Positions 1-6,994 are shown, counted from the first letter of the stretch. The stretch: DNA of 10,855 nucleotides from an uncultured Rhodospirillales bacterium (GCA_903904805.1 CAIVDX010000442.1:1-10855); one strand, 5' to 3'. Notes: generated from the sequence alone by a model not told the origin. Numbers and translations: made by a program.

Positions 1-1463
1 AGCACGATGCGCGCCGGCCGGCTCGCCTCGATCCGCCAGGCCGGCGCTCGCGGTGCCCCCACCGCGCTGCACACCGCCTGCTGCGCGGCGCACTCGCCCG
101 CCAGCCCGCCGCGGTCGAGATAGCCCCGCCAGCCCGGCCCCGCCGTCGCCGGCAGATATTCCGGCAGCCCCTGATGCGGCCCCATCTGGCTGTCCGGCCG
201 CCCCGCCGGCACCCCGTCGATCAGCCCGATCTGCCCATAGAGTGCCACGGTGAAGGCGATGGACAGCACCAGCGGCCCCGCCGGCAGCCACACCGGCCGC
301 CCCAGCCGCCCCAGCCGCCCCAGCTGCAATGCACGCGCGATGCAGAACAGGCTCGCCAGCCCACCCGCCACGCTCGCCGGCGCCAGGAAGCGCGAGGGAT
401 ACTGCACCTTGAGCAACGGCGTGTGCAGCGACCAGATCGGCCATGACAGCTCGCTGGCCAGGAACATCGCCACCCAGCCGACGATCAGCACCCCCAGCAC
501 GCCGCGCCACAGCGCGTCCCGCTCCGGCCAACGCCGCCAATCCAGGCTCGCCCCCAGCAGCGGCAGCAGCACGATGATCGCCAGCCCGATCTGCACGCCC
601 TTCCACTCCGTCCCCAGCAGCGGCCCGGTGACCAGCGGCAGGATGAAGTAGCGCGGCCAGGCCGGCCCGTTCGGCAGCTCCCACACCTCCGAATGCACCA
701 GAGTCAACGAGGCCAGCGCCGGGTAGAGATAGACCATCGCCAATCCCAGCCCGAGCGCCATCGAGGCCGCCAGCCCGCCAATGTTGCGCGCGATCTCCTG
801 CGGTCGCGCCCGCGGTCCGGCGAACCAGCACAGGGCGAAGCAGGGCAGGCACAGCACCAGCATGAAGCCGGTCAGCGTGTGCGACAGCACCACCAGCGCC
901 ACCGCCACCGCCAGCCGCCGGTTCAGCCCGCCCGGACGATCCAGCGTCGCCGCCCCGATCGCGGCGATCTCGAAGGGAAAGCCGAAGCCCGAGCCGACCG
1001 AAATGAAGTGGTAGAAGAACATGAACAGCTGCGGTGCCGCCGCCATCGCCGCTCCGCCCAGCAACGCCGGGCGGAAGCCCACCAGCCGACGCAGCAGCGC
1101 GTAGGTGAACCAGAAGCTCAGCGCGAACGCCGCCGTCTCCACCAGCACCAGCGCATCCCACACCGTGCCGGTCAGGAAGCGCACCACACCCACCAGCCCG
1201 AAGAACAGCGGTGCGTAATAGAGCAGCGCGTTCTCGCCCAGCCCCTCGAAACCCAGCGCCATCCAGCGCGGATAGAGCTCCCCCTGCGTCAGCGCCTGAT
1301 GATACTCCCACGCCCAGCTGTAATGCAGGAACAGATCGTTCGACCAATGGCCGATATTGAACAGCTGGGTGAGGCTGTTCAGCGCGACGGCGACCAGAAT
1401 GGCCGTGAGCACGGCAAGGAAAGTCTCGCGGCGGCGTGCTCGATCCTGTATGATGTTCGCCAT
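1..1463 (-). CDS. Polytopic membrane protein, GT-C-like / PTPS-related membrane family (3' end cut by window)
   Basis: An open frame of 487 codons runs from ATG at 1463 to the window edge without a stop. The N-terminus has a basic stretch (DRARRR) followed by a hydrophobic helix at about residues 15-37. Next comes a loop with an acidic motif (NDLFLHYSWAW, D43), then LYPRWM and a run of roughly ten further hydrophobic segments up to about residue 415. The motifs QYPSRFL (about 354-360) and EYLP (about 435-438) are, from memory, typical of the '6-pyruvoyl-tetrahydropterin synthase related; membrane protein' family and of neighbouring YfhO/GT-C-like glycosyltransferases, where an Asp in the first external loop is often catalytic. 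A role in transferring sugars at the outer face of the inner membrane is inferred. The start is the only ATG near the preceding gene; no strong Shine-Dalgarno is visible. It lies 40 bases beyond the dehydrogenase stop and has no evident link to the catabolic operon. Its substrate is unknown. Confidence 0.8.
   Translation of the reverse strand, partial: MANIIQDRARRRETFLAVLTAILVAVALNSLTQLFNIGHWSNDLFLHYSWAWEYHQALTQGELYPRWMALGFEGLGENALLYYAPLFFGLVGVVRFLTGTVWDALVLVETAAFALSFWFTYALLRRLVGFRPALLGGAAMAAAPQLFMFFYHFISVGSGFGFPFEIAAIGAATLDRPGGLNRRLAVAVALVVLSHTLTGFMLVLCLPCFALCWFAGPRARPQEIARNIGGLAASMALGLGLAMVYLYPALASLTLVHSEVWELPNGPAWPRYFILPLVTGPLLGTEWKGVQIGLAIIVLLPLLGASLDWRRWPERDALWRGVLGVLIVGWVAMFLASELSWPIWSLHTPLLKVQYPSRFLAPASVAGGLASLFCIARALQLGRLGRLGRPVWLPAGPLVLSIAFTVALYGQIGLIDGVPAGRPDSQMGPHQGLPEYLPATAGPGWRGYLDRGGLAGECAAQQAVCSAVGAPRAPAWRIEASRPARIV
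294..324. repeat. Short 9-base tandem repeat within the membrane protein gene
   Basis: The 9-mer CAGCCGCCC occurs at 303-311 and 312-320. A one-mismatch copy precedes it (294-302) and a partial copy follows. On the minus strand it keeps frame and encodes LGRLGRLGR at about residues 381-389 of the membrane protein, in a basic segment between two hydrophobic helices. The copy number is small and in-frame, so it looks like a slippage-prone coding repeat and not a regulatory element. Confidence 0.7.
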
Positions 1464-1472
1464 TCTGCTATG

Positions 1473-1494
1473 GGCTTCGCGGTGGATCGCGACC
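1473..1494 (-). other. Weak hairpin in the 40-base gap between dehydrogenase and membrane protein genes
   Basis: The gap contains a perfect 5-base inverted repeat, TCGCG (1477-1481) and CGCGA (1488-1492), around a 6-base loop. GG/CC pairing is possible further out. On the transcribed minus strand it follows the last gene of the catabolic operon. No run of T follows it, so it is not a convincing intrinsic terminator. It may be chance in such G+C-rich DNA. Confidence 0.2.
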
Positions 1495-1503
1495 GGGTGG
1501 GCG

Positions 1504-2286
1504 TCAGGTGAACAGGAAGCCGGCATCCACCGGAAGCACTTGGCCGGTCAGTGCCAGCGCGCCGGGCGTGAGCAGAAAGGCGATCGCCTCGGTGATGTCC
1601 TCGGGGAATTGCGGCCCCGGAACGGCGCGGCCATTTTCATATTCGGCGTGGCGCGAGGCCGGCACATAATCGGTGGCCTCGTTGCGCATGATCCCGGGCG
1701 CCACCGCGCACACCCCGATGCCGCGCGGGCCGAGTTCGCGGGCCAGCCCGCGCGTCATCGCGATGACGGCACCTTTCGAGGAGATATAGGCCAGCAGCCG
1801 CGGCGCGCCCCACAGAGCGGTGTCGGAAGCGAGATTGACGATGCGCCCCCCCAGATCATACCCGCCCTGCGCGCGGGTGCCGCCGACCGGCATCAGCGGC
1901 ACCATCGCCCTGGTGATCAGCCAGGTGCCGCGGACATTCACCCGCATCACCCGGTCCCAGAGCTCGATGTCGATGTCATCAAACATCTTGCCGCCCACAT
2001 TGGTGGCAATGGCGGCGTTATTGACCAGCCCATGCACGACACCCTCATGCGCGGCGATGTCGTCGGCGAGTGCGGTGATCGAGGCAGGGTCGCCCAGATC
2101 GAAATGCACGAAGCGTGCGGCCATCCCGGCCGCGATGAACTCGGCGGCAGTGGCCTTGCCGAGATCATCGAGAATATCGGCAAGAACCAACGTCGCCCCG
2201 TGCCGCCCGCAGCATTCGGCGATCGCGCGGCCCACCCCGCGCGCTGAGCCGGTGACGACAATGGTCTTGCCCGCGAGCATGCTCAT
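1504..2286 (-). CDS. Short-chain dehydrogenase/reductase (SDR), possible cis-dihydrodiol dehydrogenase
   Basis: This 260-residue protein is a classical SDR with a single Rossmann domain. The cofactor motif TGxxxGxG is TGSARGVG at 12-19. The structural NNAA is at 89-92, the catalytic Ser is S154 in NLASDTA, and Y167 and K171 form YxxxK. D37 at the end of the second strand (LVLAD) favours NAD(H) over NADP(H), by family rule. The ATG at 2286 overlaps the Rieske gene stop by 4 bases (ATGA) and has AAGGA 9 bases upstream. Its position directly after a Rieske oxygenase suggests it re-aromatises a cis-dihydrodiol to a catechol, as SDR dihydrodiol dehydrogenases do. That role is inferred from context. 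An alcohol dehydrogenase acting elsewhere in the pathway is equally possible from sequence alone. It is the last gene of the operon. Confidence 0.9.
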   Translation of the reverse strand: MSMLAGKTIVVTGSARGVGRAIAECCGRHGATLVLADILDDLGKATAAEFIAAGMAARFVHFDLGDPASITALADDIAAHEGVVHGLVNNAAIATNVGGKMFDDIDIELWDRVMRVNVRGTWLITRAMVPLMPVGGTRAQGGYDLGGRIVNLASDTALWGAPRLLAYISSKGAVIAMTRGLARELGPRGIGVCAVAPGIMRNEATDYVPASRHAEYENGRAVPGPQFPEDITEAIAFLLTPGALALTGQVLPVDAGFLFT

Positions 2287-3320
2287 TCGGCGGCGTCCTT
2301 CTGTTCGGCGAGCAGCAGCTGCTTCGCCCGCTCCCGCCAGATCCGGCGCAGGCGCACCACGCCCGCATCATGCTGATACAGCATCTCGCGCCGCCGCGCC
2401 TCATAGGGCACGTCCTCCAGCATCTCACGGTCCTGCTCCAGAACCTCCCAGTGCCGCGCTTCAAAGAAGGCGCGGAACAGAAAGCGCCAGGCCTCCCGTG
2501 CAATGCCGCTCACCTGCCGGTTCCGCCAGAAGAAGATGCGTGTGGAATGCTCGTCGATCGGGGTCATGAAGCCCAGCACGCGGAACGGACCGCCCGGGCC
2601 ACCGGCGGCGGGGTAGGGAATGTCCAGCCGGATGAAGTTCGTGGACCCCTCGCAGGTCACATGGCACCAATCGAAATTCTGATCGGTCTGCGCGACCCGC
2701 GTGATGATGAAGCCACGATCGGCGGGGTCGATGCGCACCAGATCCTCACGCTCGCCATAGGCCAGCGTGAAGCTGTCGGCATGCAGATAGATGCCATGCA
2801 TCGGGTCGGCGGTGTTCTCTGCGGCCAGCTGATAGTTGCAGTCCCACAGCCCCGAGCACAGGAAACCTTCCCAGTTGGGATCGGTGAACTCATAGGGCAG
2901 ATCGATCGGCGGCGCTGCCTCGCCGGCAGCGGTCGGGATATAGATGAACACCGCGTCGCGTGCCTCGAAGGTCTCGTAGCCCTGGATGGCGTGTTTGCCC
3001 TCCAGCGGGCAGTTCGGCATGGCGGGTACCCGCACCACCGTGCCGGTCCCATCCAGCGCAACACCGTGATAGCGACAGGCGATATGCCCATCGATCACCT
3101 CACCGCGCGACAGCGGCGCGCCGCGATGCGGGCAGAAATCCTCAACGCATTGGGCGCGTCCCGCGCCATCTCGCCAGAGCACCAGCTTGCGCCCGAGCGC
3201 GGTGATGCTCAGCACCTCATCGCTGCGCAGCTGCACCGATTTCGCCGCCACATACCACAGGCCCGGCAGGCCACGCGCAGCAAGGGCATCCGCCTTGGCG
3301 TCCAGTGTCGCAGTCTCCAT
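2283..3320 (-). CDS. Rieske [2Fe-2S] non-heme iron oxygenase, alpha (catalytic) subunit
   Basis: This 345-residue aromatic-ring oxygenase has an N-terminal Rieske domain and a C-terminal mononuclear-iron domain. The Rieske cluster ligands are C63, H65, C82 and H85 (CPH, 16 residues, CRYH). The catalytic iron motif is D172-x2-H175-x4-H180 in ADPMHGIYLH. D297 in EQDREMLE is the probable third iron ligand, and D172 would bridge electrons from the Rieske centre of a neighbouring subunit. The length resembles phthalate-dioxygenase and vanillate-demethylase types, which work as alpha-only oligomers with a separate reductase. No beta subunit or reductase gene is in the window. I place the start at ATG 3320, 8 bases from a strong AGGAGG; an in-frame ATG at 3326 is only 2 bases from it. 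It could dihydroxylate an aromatic acid or O-demethylate a methoxy acid. The adjacent dehydrogenase favours dihydroxylation. The substrate is unknown. Confidence 0.93.
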   Translation of the reverse strand: METATLDAKADALAARGLPGLWYVAAKSVQLRSDEVLSITALGRKLVLWRDGAGRAQCVEDFCPHRGAPLSRGEVIDGHIACRYHGVALDGTGTVVRVPAMPNCPLEGKHAIQGYETFEARDAVFIYIPTAAGEAAPPIDLPYEFTDPNWEGFLCSGLWDCNYQLAAENTADPMHGIYLHADSFTLAYGEREDLVRIDPADRGFIITRVAQTDQNFDWCHVTCEGSTNFIRLDIPYPAAGGPGGPFRVLGFMTPIDEHSTRIFFWRNRQVSGIAREAWRFLFRAFFEARHWEVLEQDREMLEDVPYEARRREMLYQHDAGVVRLRRIWRERAKQLLLAEQKDAAE

Positions 3321-3328
3321 GCTCATGA

Positions 3329-3334
3329 CCTCCT
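3329..3334 (-). promoter_or_regulatory. Ribosome binding site of the Rieske oxygenase gene
   Basis: AGGAGG on the minus strand overlaps the end of the preceding small gene by one base of its TGA stop. It sits 8 bases before ATG 3320 and only 2 bases before ATG 3326, so it decides the start in favour of 3320. It is one of the strongest Shine-Dalgarno sites in the operon, suggesting high output of the oxygenase. Confidence 0.75.
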
Positions 3335-3609
3335 CACGCGCCGTAGCCGTTCTCGGCATAGGCGTGGTCCAGATCCTTGTTGATCGCGGCGAGCTCTTCC
3401 TCAAGCACCGCAAGCGTCCACGGCCCGGCCTGGCCCGACGGCCGCGCGATGCCATCCGCCTGCAGCGCGGCGGCGAGGGCGGTGAAATCATGCGTGCCCG
3501 CAGCGAAATGTTTCAACATCGCCTTGGCCAGTGCATCCTCCTCCGGCCGCATTGCGCGGCCCTGCGACTGGTATTTCAACTTTGACTGGTCGGACGTGCG
3601 GCGCGTCAT
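3334..3609 (-). CDS. Small recombinase-like helix-turn-helix protein of unknown role
   Basis: This 91-residue protein is rich in Ala and charged residues and has no signal peptide or membrane segment. Residues about 22-75 look like the helix-turn-helix part of serine recombinases, where a short helix is followed by a 'LxxxGIxxPxG...W' pattern. Here ALQADGIARPSGQAGPW is followed by a long helix and the end DHAYAENGYGA. There is no recombinase catalytic domain, so it is a stand-alone module. I recall such proteins annotated as 'recombinase-like helix-turn-helix domain-containing' near oxygenase genes, but could not check this. It starts in a 4-base ATGA overlap with the LigB-type gene stop and ends 13 bases before the oxygenase start. 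A later ATG at 3552 is a less likely start. It could be a small regulator or an accessory or assembly protein for a flanking oxygenase. The role is unknown. Confidence 0.8.
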   Translation of the reverse strand: MTRRTSDQSKLKYQSQGRAMRPEEDALAKAMLKHFAAGTHDFTALAAALQADGIARPSGQAGPWTLAVLEEELAAINKDLDHAYAENGYGA

Positions 3610-4448
3610 GCCATCATCACCTGGGCCGTGGAGAAGCTCATCGCGCCGATGCCCGTCGCCCAGGGTTCGACGGCCTCATAGGCCAGCGTGCGCCCGCGCA
3701 CCTTGCCCACCGCCTCGTCCAAGGCGCCGGCGAGCGATATCCAGGCAAGCAGTTCCAGCGCTCCGGCACCCGCCGCCATCAGCGACGTGGTGGAGTAGTC
3801 GCCCAGCGCCTCAAGATCGCCGGCTTCCATCTGTGCGAGAAAGCGCTTATCGAAATCGGAATCGATCCAGCCATGCTTGATCTCGCCGGGATCATGCGAC
3901 ATCCCGCCGGTAGCGATCACGCCGATGCGCTTGCTGCTGCGCATCGCCACCCGTCCCGCCGCGCGGCCGAGCGCCAGGCAGCGCCGCGCCGTCGGTTGCG
4001 GTGCCATCAGCGTGTTGATCATGATCGGCACGATCGGGATGTTCATCGACGGAGTGAGGAAATGCAGCGGCACCATCGTGCCGTGATCAAAGCTCATCTC
4101 GTCACCGAAGCCCGGATCCATGTCGCTCGCCATGCATTCGGCGATCAGCGCATTCGCCAGATCCGGCGCACCAGGAATACGGCTCTTCGCCACCTTCAGC
4201 CACGGCTCGACCGGCCCGACGAAATGATCGCCGCGCCCGATGCAAAAAGCGCTGACATGATCGAGAAAGAAATTGGCCCAATGCTCGGACGTGAACACGA
4301 ACAGCGCATCGGGCTTCGCCGCCTCGATGCCGGCATGCAGCTCCGCGAAGCCGGCATACAGTGCGTCCTTCTGCGCCGTCGGCGCGGCCTCCACCCAGGC
4401 GGTGATGCCCGGTGCATGCCCCATGGCGGCAGCATAGACGAGGCTCAT
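3606..4448 (-). CDS. Class III extradiol ring-cleavage dioxygenase, LigB-type beta (catalytic) subunit
   Basis: This 280-residue protein is of the LigB family, whose members cleave catechol-type rings next to the hydroxyls using Fe(II) and O2. The predicted iron ligands are H11 (MGHAPG), H56 (TSEHWANFF) and E232 (GALELLAW). H185 in TGGMSHDPGE matches the general acid/base His of protocatechuate 4,5-dioxygenase, and H122 (SFDHG) matches another conserved active-site His. The length is close to the family norm of about 280-300. The gene overlaps the LigA-type gene by 4 bases (ATGA) and would form an alpha2beta2 enzyme with it. Protocatechuate, gallate or another carboxylated catechol are plausible substrates, inferred from the LigAB class. 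The exact one cannot be read from the sequence. Confidence 0.93.
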   Translation of the reverse strand: MSLVYAAAMGHAPGITAWVEAAPTAQKDALYAGFAELHAGIEAAKPDALFVFTSEHWANFFLDHVSAFCIGRGDHFVGPVEPWLKVAKSRIPGAPDLANALIAECMASDMDPGFGDEMSFDHGTMVPLHFLTPSMNIPIVPIMINTLMAPQPTARRCLALGRAAGRVAMRSSKRIGVIATGGMSHDPGEIKHGWIDSDFDKRFLAQMEAGDLEALGDYSTTSLMAAGAGALELLAWISLAGALDEAVGKVRGRTLAYEAVEPWATGIGAMSFSTAQVMMA

Positions 4449-4702
4449 GCGACTGTCTTTCGAATGGCCGTCAAATATTCGGGTTCCGGCGTGCCATGCA
4501 GAATCGAGAATGGCCGCAGCAGCAGCCCATGCACGCCCAGCCGATACAACGCCGTCCAGTCGCGTGACACCACCGCCGCACGCTCGTCCTCTGTCAACTC
4601 GAACCCTGCGGCGAACCCGGCGGCATCCGCCTTGAACGCATCACGCGCCACCGGGTTGCGGTTGACCTCGCGGATCAGCTTTTGCAGGGCATACGCACTC
4701 AT
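4445..4702 (-). CDS. LigA-type alpha subunit of the extradiol dioxygenase
   Basis: This 85-residue, mostly helical protein corresponds to the small subunit of protocatechuate 4,5-dioxygenase-type enzymes, which helps form the substrate pocket at the interface with LigB. The recognisable core runs from YALQKLIREVNRNP through FELTEDERAAV and DWTALYRLGVHGLLL. It is shorter than the roughly 140-residue LigA of protocatechuate 4,5-dioxygenase and consists essentially of the core domain. The ATG at 4702 overlaps the upstream gene's stop by 4 bases (ATGA). An in-frame GTG at 4711 is possible but less likely. No good Shine-Dalgarno is visible, consistent with coupled translation. Its stop overlaps the LigB-type start by 4 bases, so the two subunits are translated together. 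Confidence 0.9.
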   Translation of the reverse strand: MSAYALQKLIREVNRNPVARDAFKADAAGFAAGFELTEDERAAVVSRDWTALYRLGVHGLLLRPFSILHGTPEPEYLTAIRKTVA

Positions 4703-5004
4703 GCAGCACACTCATCGATCCAGCGCAGCGCGATCACCACGTCGGAGAACACGGTGGTCGCGGCGAAGGTCACCAGCACTGCCTGGCGAATTTCCTCGGC
4801 CGTCGCGCCCAGAGCGAACAGCCGCTTGGCGTGTGTCTTGAAGCTGGCCTCGCTGCCCGCGGCGGCGAAGCCGGCGGTGACAATCAGCTCGCAGGTCTTC
4901 TCGTCCAGCGGGCCGGATTTCATCACGGCCTTGCGCAGTTGGGTGAAGGCGGCGGAGGTGTCGGCATCGATACTGGCGAGGAATTGTGTGGGGTTCAGGG
5001 CCAT
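4699..5004 (-). CDS. Small carboxymuconolactone decarboxylase (CMD) family protein
   Basis: This 101-residue helical protein carries the CMD core: T37 to G45 (TCELIVTAG), the GSEASFKTHAKRLFALG block with H58, and GATAEEIRQAVLVTFAATT. It has no CxxC redox pair, so it is not an AhpD-type alkylhydroperoxidase. It resembles the decarboxylase-type sub-group, in which conserved Glu and His residues act on lactone or muconate-like compounds. It starts 1 base after the cyclodeaminase-family stop and overlaps the LigA-type gene by 4 bases. That placement suggests an action on the ring-cleavage product, for instance isomerisation or decarboxylation. The family is clear, the reaction is not. Confidence 0.85.
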   Translation of the reverse strand: MALNPTQFLASIDADTSAAFTQLRKAVMKSGPLDEKTCELIVTAGFAAAGSEASFKTHAKRLFALGATAEEIRQAVLVTFAATTVFSDVVIALRWIDECAA

Positions 5005-5005
5005 G

Positions 5006-5974
5006 TCAGTTCGCTTTCAGATAGGGAAATTCACCAAGATCGGTACCAAGCCCGTGCGTGCGGGCATTCGCGTAGATGGCAGCGGCCAGACCGATATCCT
5101 GCAGACCGGTGCCGACGGATTTGAACATCGTGATCTCATGCTCGGCCTGCCGACCCGGCACAGCCCCGCCAACCAGAGCCGACAGCTCAGCCACACGCTG
5201 TGGATCGATCGCATCGCGCGCGGCCACCGCATCACCGGCCTCGCCGAACACGCCCTCATAGGTGTCGACGATGATGCGCGCCGAGCGGGTGAAGCAGGCC
5301 ACATCGCATTCGCGCTGATCCGGCCGCGCGGTGCCGACGGAGTTCACATGCGCGCCCGGCTGAAGCCATTCACCATGCAGCGCGACGCTCGAGGACTTCA
5401 CGGCAGCGAGCACGATATCGGCCTCGCGCACCATCGTCTCTGGATTGTCCACGGCGGTGATGTTCACCCCATCGGCGGCGAAAGATGCCGCCAATGCCTC
5501 ACGCTTTGCCGGCGTGGGGCTGAACACCCGCGCGCGCTTGACGATGCCAAGAGCGACCATCGCCGCCATCTGCGCGGCGGCCTCTGGCCCGGCGCCGAGC
5601 AGCGCGACCTCGGCCGTGCCGTGCCGTGCCAGACGCTTCGTTGCCACTGCACTCGTGGCGCCAGTGCGCAACGTGGTGAGGTGCTGCGCATCCATGATCG
5701 CCAGCAGTTCGCCCGTTTCGATGGCGTAGAGATGGACCTGATAGCGCACGCCTTTGCCAGCGGTGAGGTTCATCGCTTTGAACCCCATCCAGCCCGAGCG
5801 CTCCATCGCCACCGGCCCGACCCGCAGCCAACCCTTGCCCGCCTTCATGTTGATGCGCTGTGGAAGTGTGGTGAAACCAGCAGCCTCCTCGGCGAATCCA
5901 GCTTCCATCGCCTCGATCGCGCCAGCCATGTCGATGGCCGATTTCACATCCGCATGGGTGAGCAGAATGGCCAT
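5006..5974 (-). CDS. Ornithine cyclodeaminase / mu-crystallin family NAD(P)-dependent enzyme
   Basis: This 322-residue protein is of full family length. It shows TLPQR (R40), GFKAMN (K66), the very typical LTTLRTGATSA (R103 region), the Rossmann turn LLGAGPEAAAQ (125-135), HVNSVGTARPDQRECD with D224, and the C-terminal ITMFKSVGTGLQDIG. R40, K66 and D224 correspond in position to the Arg, Lys and Asp active-site residues of Pseudomonas ornithine cyclodeaminase, so it looks catalytically competent. Family members include ornithine cyclodeaminase, alanine dehydrogenase-like and ketimine reductases, and also proteins in opine and amino-acid routes. Finding one in a ring-cleavage operon is unusual; it may reduce or oxidise an imino or keto acid formed after ring opening. 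The ATG overlaps the aldolase stop by one base (TGATG) and has no clear Shine-Dalgarno. Confidence 0.9.
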   Translation of the reverse strand: MAILLTHADVKSAIDMAGAIEAMEAGFAEEAAGFTTLPQRINMKAGKGWLRVGPVAMERSGWMGFKAMNLTAGKGVRYQVHLYAIETGELLAIMDAQHLTTLRTGATSAVATKRLARHGTAEVALLGAGPEAAAQMAAMVALGIVKRARVFSPTPAKREALAASFAADGVNITAVDNPETMVREADIVLAAVKSSSVALHGEWLQPGAHVNSVGTARPDQRECDVACFTRSARIIVDTYEGVFGEAGDAVAARDAIDPQRVAELSALVGGAVPGRQAEHEITMFKSVGTGLQDIGLAAAIYANARTHGLGTDLGEFPYLKAN

Positions 5975-6987
5975 CAGGCGGGGTTTCGACCGGTGTAGAA
6001 GGCGATCGCATCATCGGCCGGAACCTCGAAGCCCGAGCGCACCAGACCGTCTCGCACCAGGCGCATCTGCGCGTCATTCACCTTCATGATCGGCTGCCGC
6101 ATTGGCCCGCCATTATAGCCCTGGAGCCACGCCTGATATTTCCACAAATAGCGATGGATGAAGTTCGCACCAGCAAACGTCGCCTGCGCGGCGACGCGCG
6201 CCTGGCGGGCAGGGTTGATCTTCCAGTATTTCTCCATCGCCGCCTCATAATGGCCGGCCCGCAGAAGATTGAAGATTTCAGGGATCGCGGGGCCCCAATA
6301 TTCGTAGTTGGAGGTGCCCATGAACTGCATGCCGAGCATCTCCACCAGCAGCGGCGCATGCGCCTCCAGCGGATCGGAGAACAAAACACCAGTGCCCTTC
6401 AGCACCTTCCAGCACTCCAGATCGCCGGCGATGCCCGGCCGACCCACCTCATATTTCACCGCCGCGACATTCTCCAGTTCCGCCATGCGCCGGATCACAC
6501 TCACCGGATAGCCGGAGGTGTGGATACGACCCAGATTCATCTGCACGGTGACGAACAACGCCACCGCGAGGTCGGTCTTGTTGGCCACACCAGAAAGATA
6601 TCCGTACAGCTCATCCTCGCTGCGCGGATAAAAGGAATTCGAGTGGCCGAGCAGCAGCCCCTCCATGCCAATCGCCGCGCCGGCGTCGGCAACGCGCAGC
6701 AATTCGTCGGTGGTGTCGAAGGTGCCGTGGATCAGGAAATTATGCTTGCCCGCGGCCTCGTCGACCGCGATCTCCATGAATTTGATATATTCCTCAGTTG
6801 TCGTGTTGCACTCGGAGACCAGCAGAGCCCCCCAGAAGCCACACTCGATGTTGCGCCGGACATCGTGCCGGATCGCCGCCTCGTTCAGCGCGCGCAGATC
6901 ATTGGTGAAGCTGGGCAGGATGACGTCGCAGCAGCCAACCCAGGTCTCGCGGGCGTGATCCTTGACCTCATGTTTGCGATAGCGCAC
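5974..6987 (-). CDS. Dihydrodipicolinate synthase (DapA) family class I aldolase or hydratase-aldolase
   Basis: This 337-residue TIM-barrel lyase is of the DHDPS/N-acetylneuraminate lyase family. The Schiff-base lysine is K178 in VAAVKYEVG. The segment VSECNTTTEEY (about 57-67) takes the place of the usual GTTGE loop and is closer to the 'GECATLTWEE' form that I recall from the aromatic hydratase-aldolases NahE and PhdJ. The usual YNxP catalytic-tyrosine motif is not seen: the strand reads LAVALFVTVQMNLG. A C-terminal helical extension (about 235-337) is present. A retro-aldol cleavage of a ring-fission product to pyruvate plus an aldehyde or keto acid is inferred. GTG at 6987 is chosen because AAGGAG lies 7 bases upstream. 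A GTG at 7011 would place that site inside the gene. Confidence 0.88.
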   Translation of the reverse strand: MRYRKHEVKDHARETWVGCCDVILPSFTNDLRALNEAAIRHDVRRNIECGFWGALLVSECNTTTEEYIKFMEIAVDEAAGKHNFLIHGTFDTTDELLRVADAGAAIGMEGLLLGHSNSFYPRSEDELYGYLSGVANKTDLAVALFVTVQMNLGRIHTSGYPVSVIRRMAELENVAAVKYEVGRPGIAGDLECWKVLKGTGVLFSDPLEAHAPLLVEMLGMQFMGTSNYEYWGPAIPEIFNLLRAGHYEAAMEKYWKINPARQARVAAQATFAGANFIHRYLWKYQAWLQGYNGGPMRQPIMKVNDAQMRLVRDGLVRSGFEVPADDAIAFYTGRNPA

Positions 6988-6994
6988 GGCAAAG

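Noticed and set aside
294..324. A CRISPR or regulatory repeat array
   Set aside because: The units are 9 bases, contiguous and in frame, with no spacers. It is a coding repeat (LGR)3.
1473..1494. An intrinsic terminator at the end of the operon
   Set aside because: The stem is only 5 bases and no T-run follows on the transcribed strand. It is kept only as a weak hairpin.
693..2247. Overlapping plus-strand open frames of 272 and 296 codons
   Set aside because: They cover the membrane protein and SDR genes in antisense. One is almost entirely Arg/Gln/His, unlike a real protein.
2370..3383. A 337-codon open frame on the plus strand
   Set aside because: It is antisense to the Rieske oxygenase, whose metal-binding motifs are intact. 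The plus-strand translation has no recognisable features.
3321..3491. An N-terminal extension of the Rieske gene from ATG 3491
   Set aside because: The extension (Arg/Pro/Ser-rich) overlaps the small HTH gene in another frame, and the strong AGGAGG at 3329-3334 marks a start at 3320.
3531..4841. A 436-codon open frame on the plus strand
   Set aside because: It is antisense to the LigAB-type genes, with Arg/His-rich low-complexity translation and no domain. It is a shadow of the minus-strand coding.
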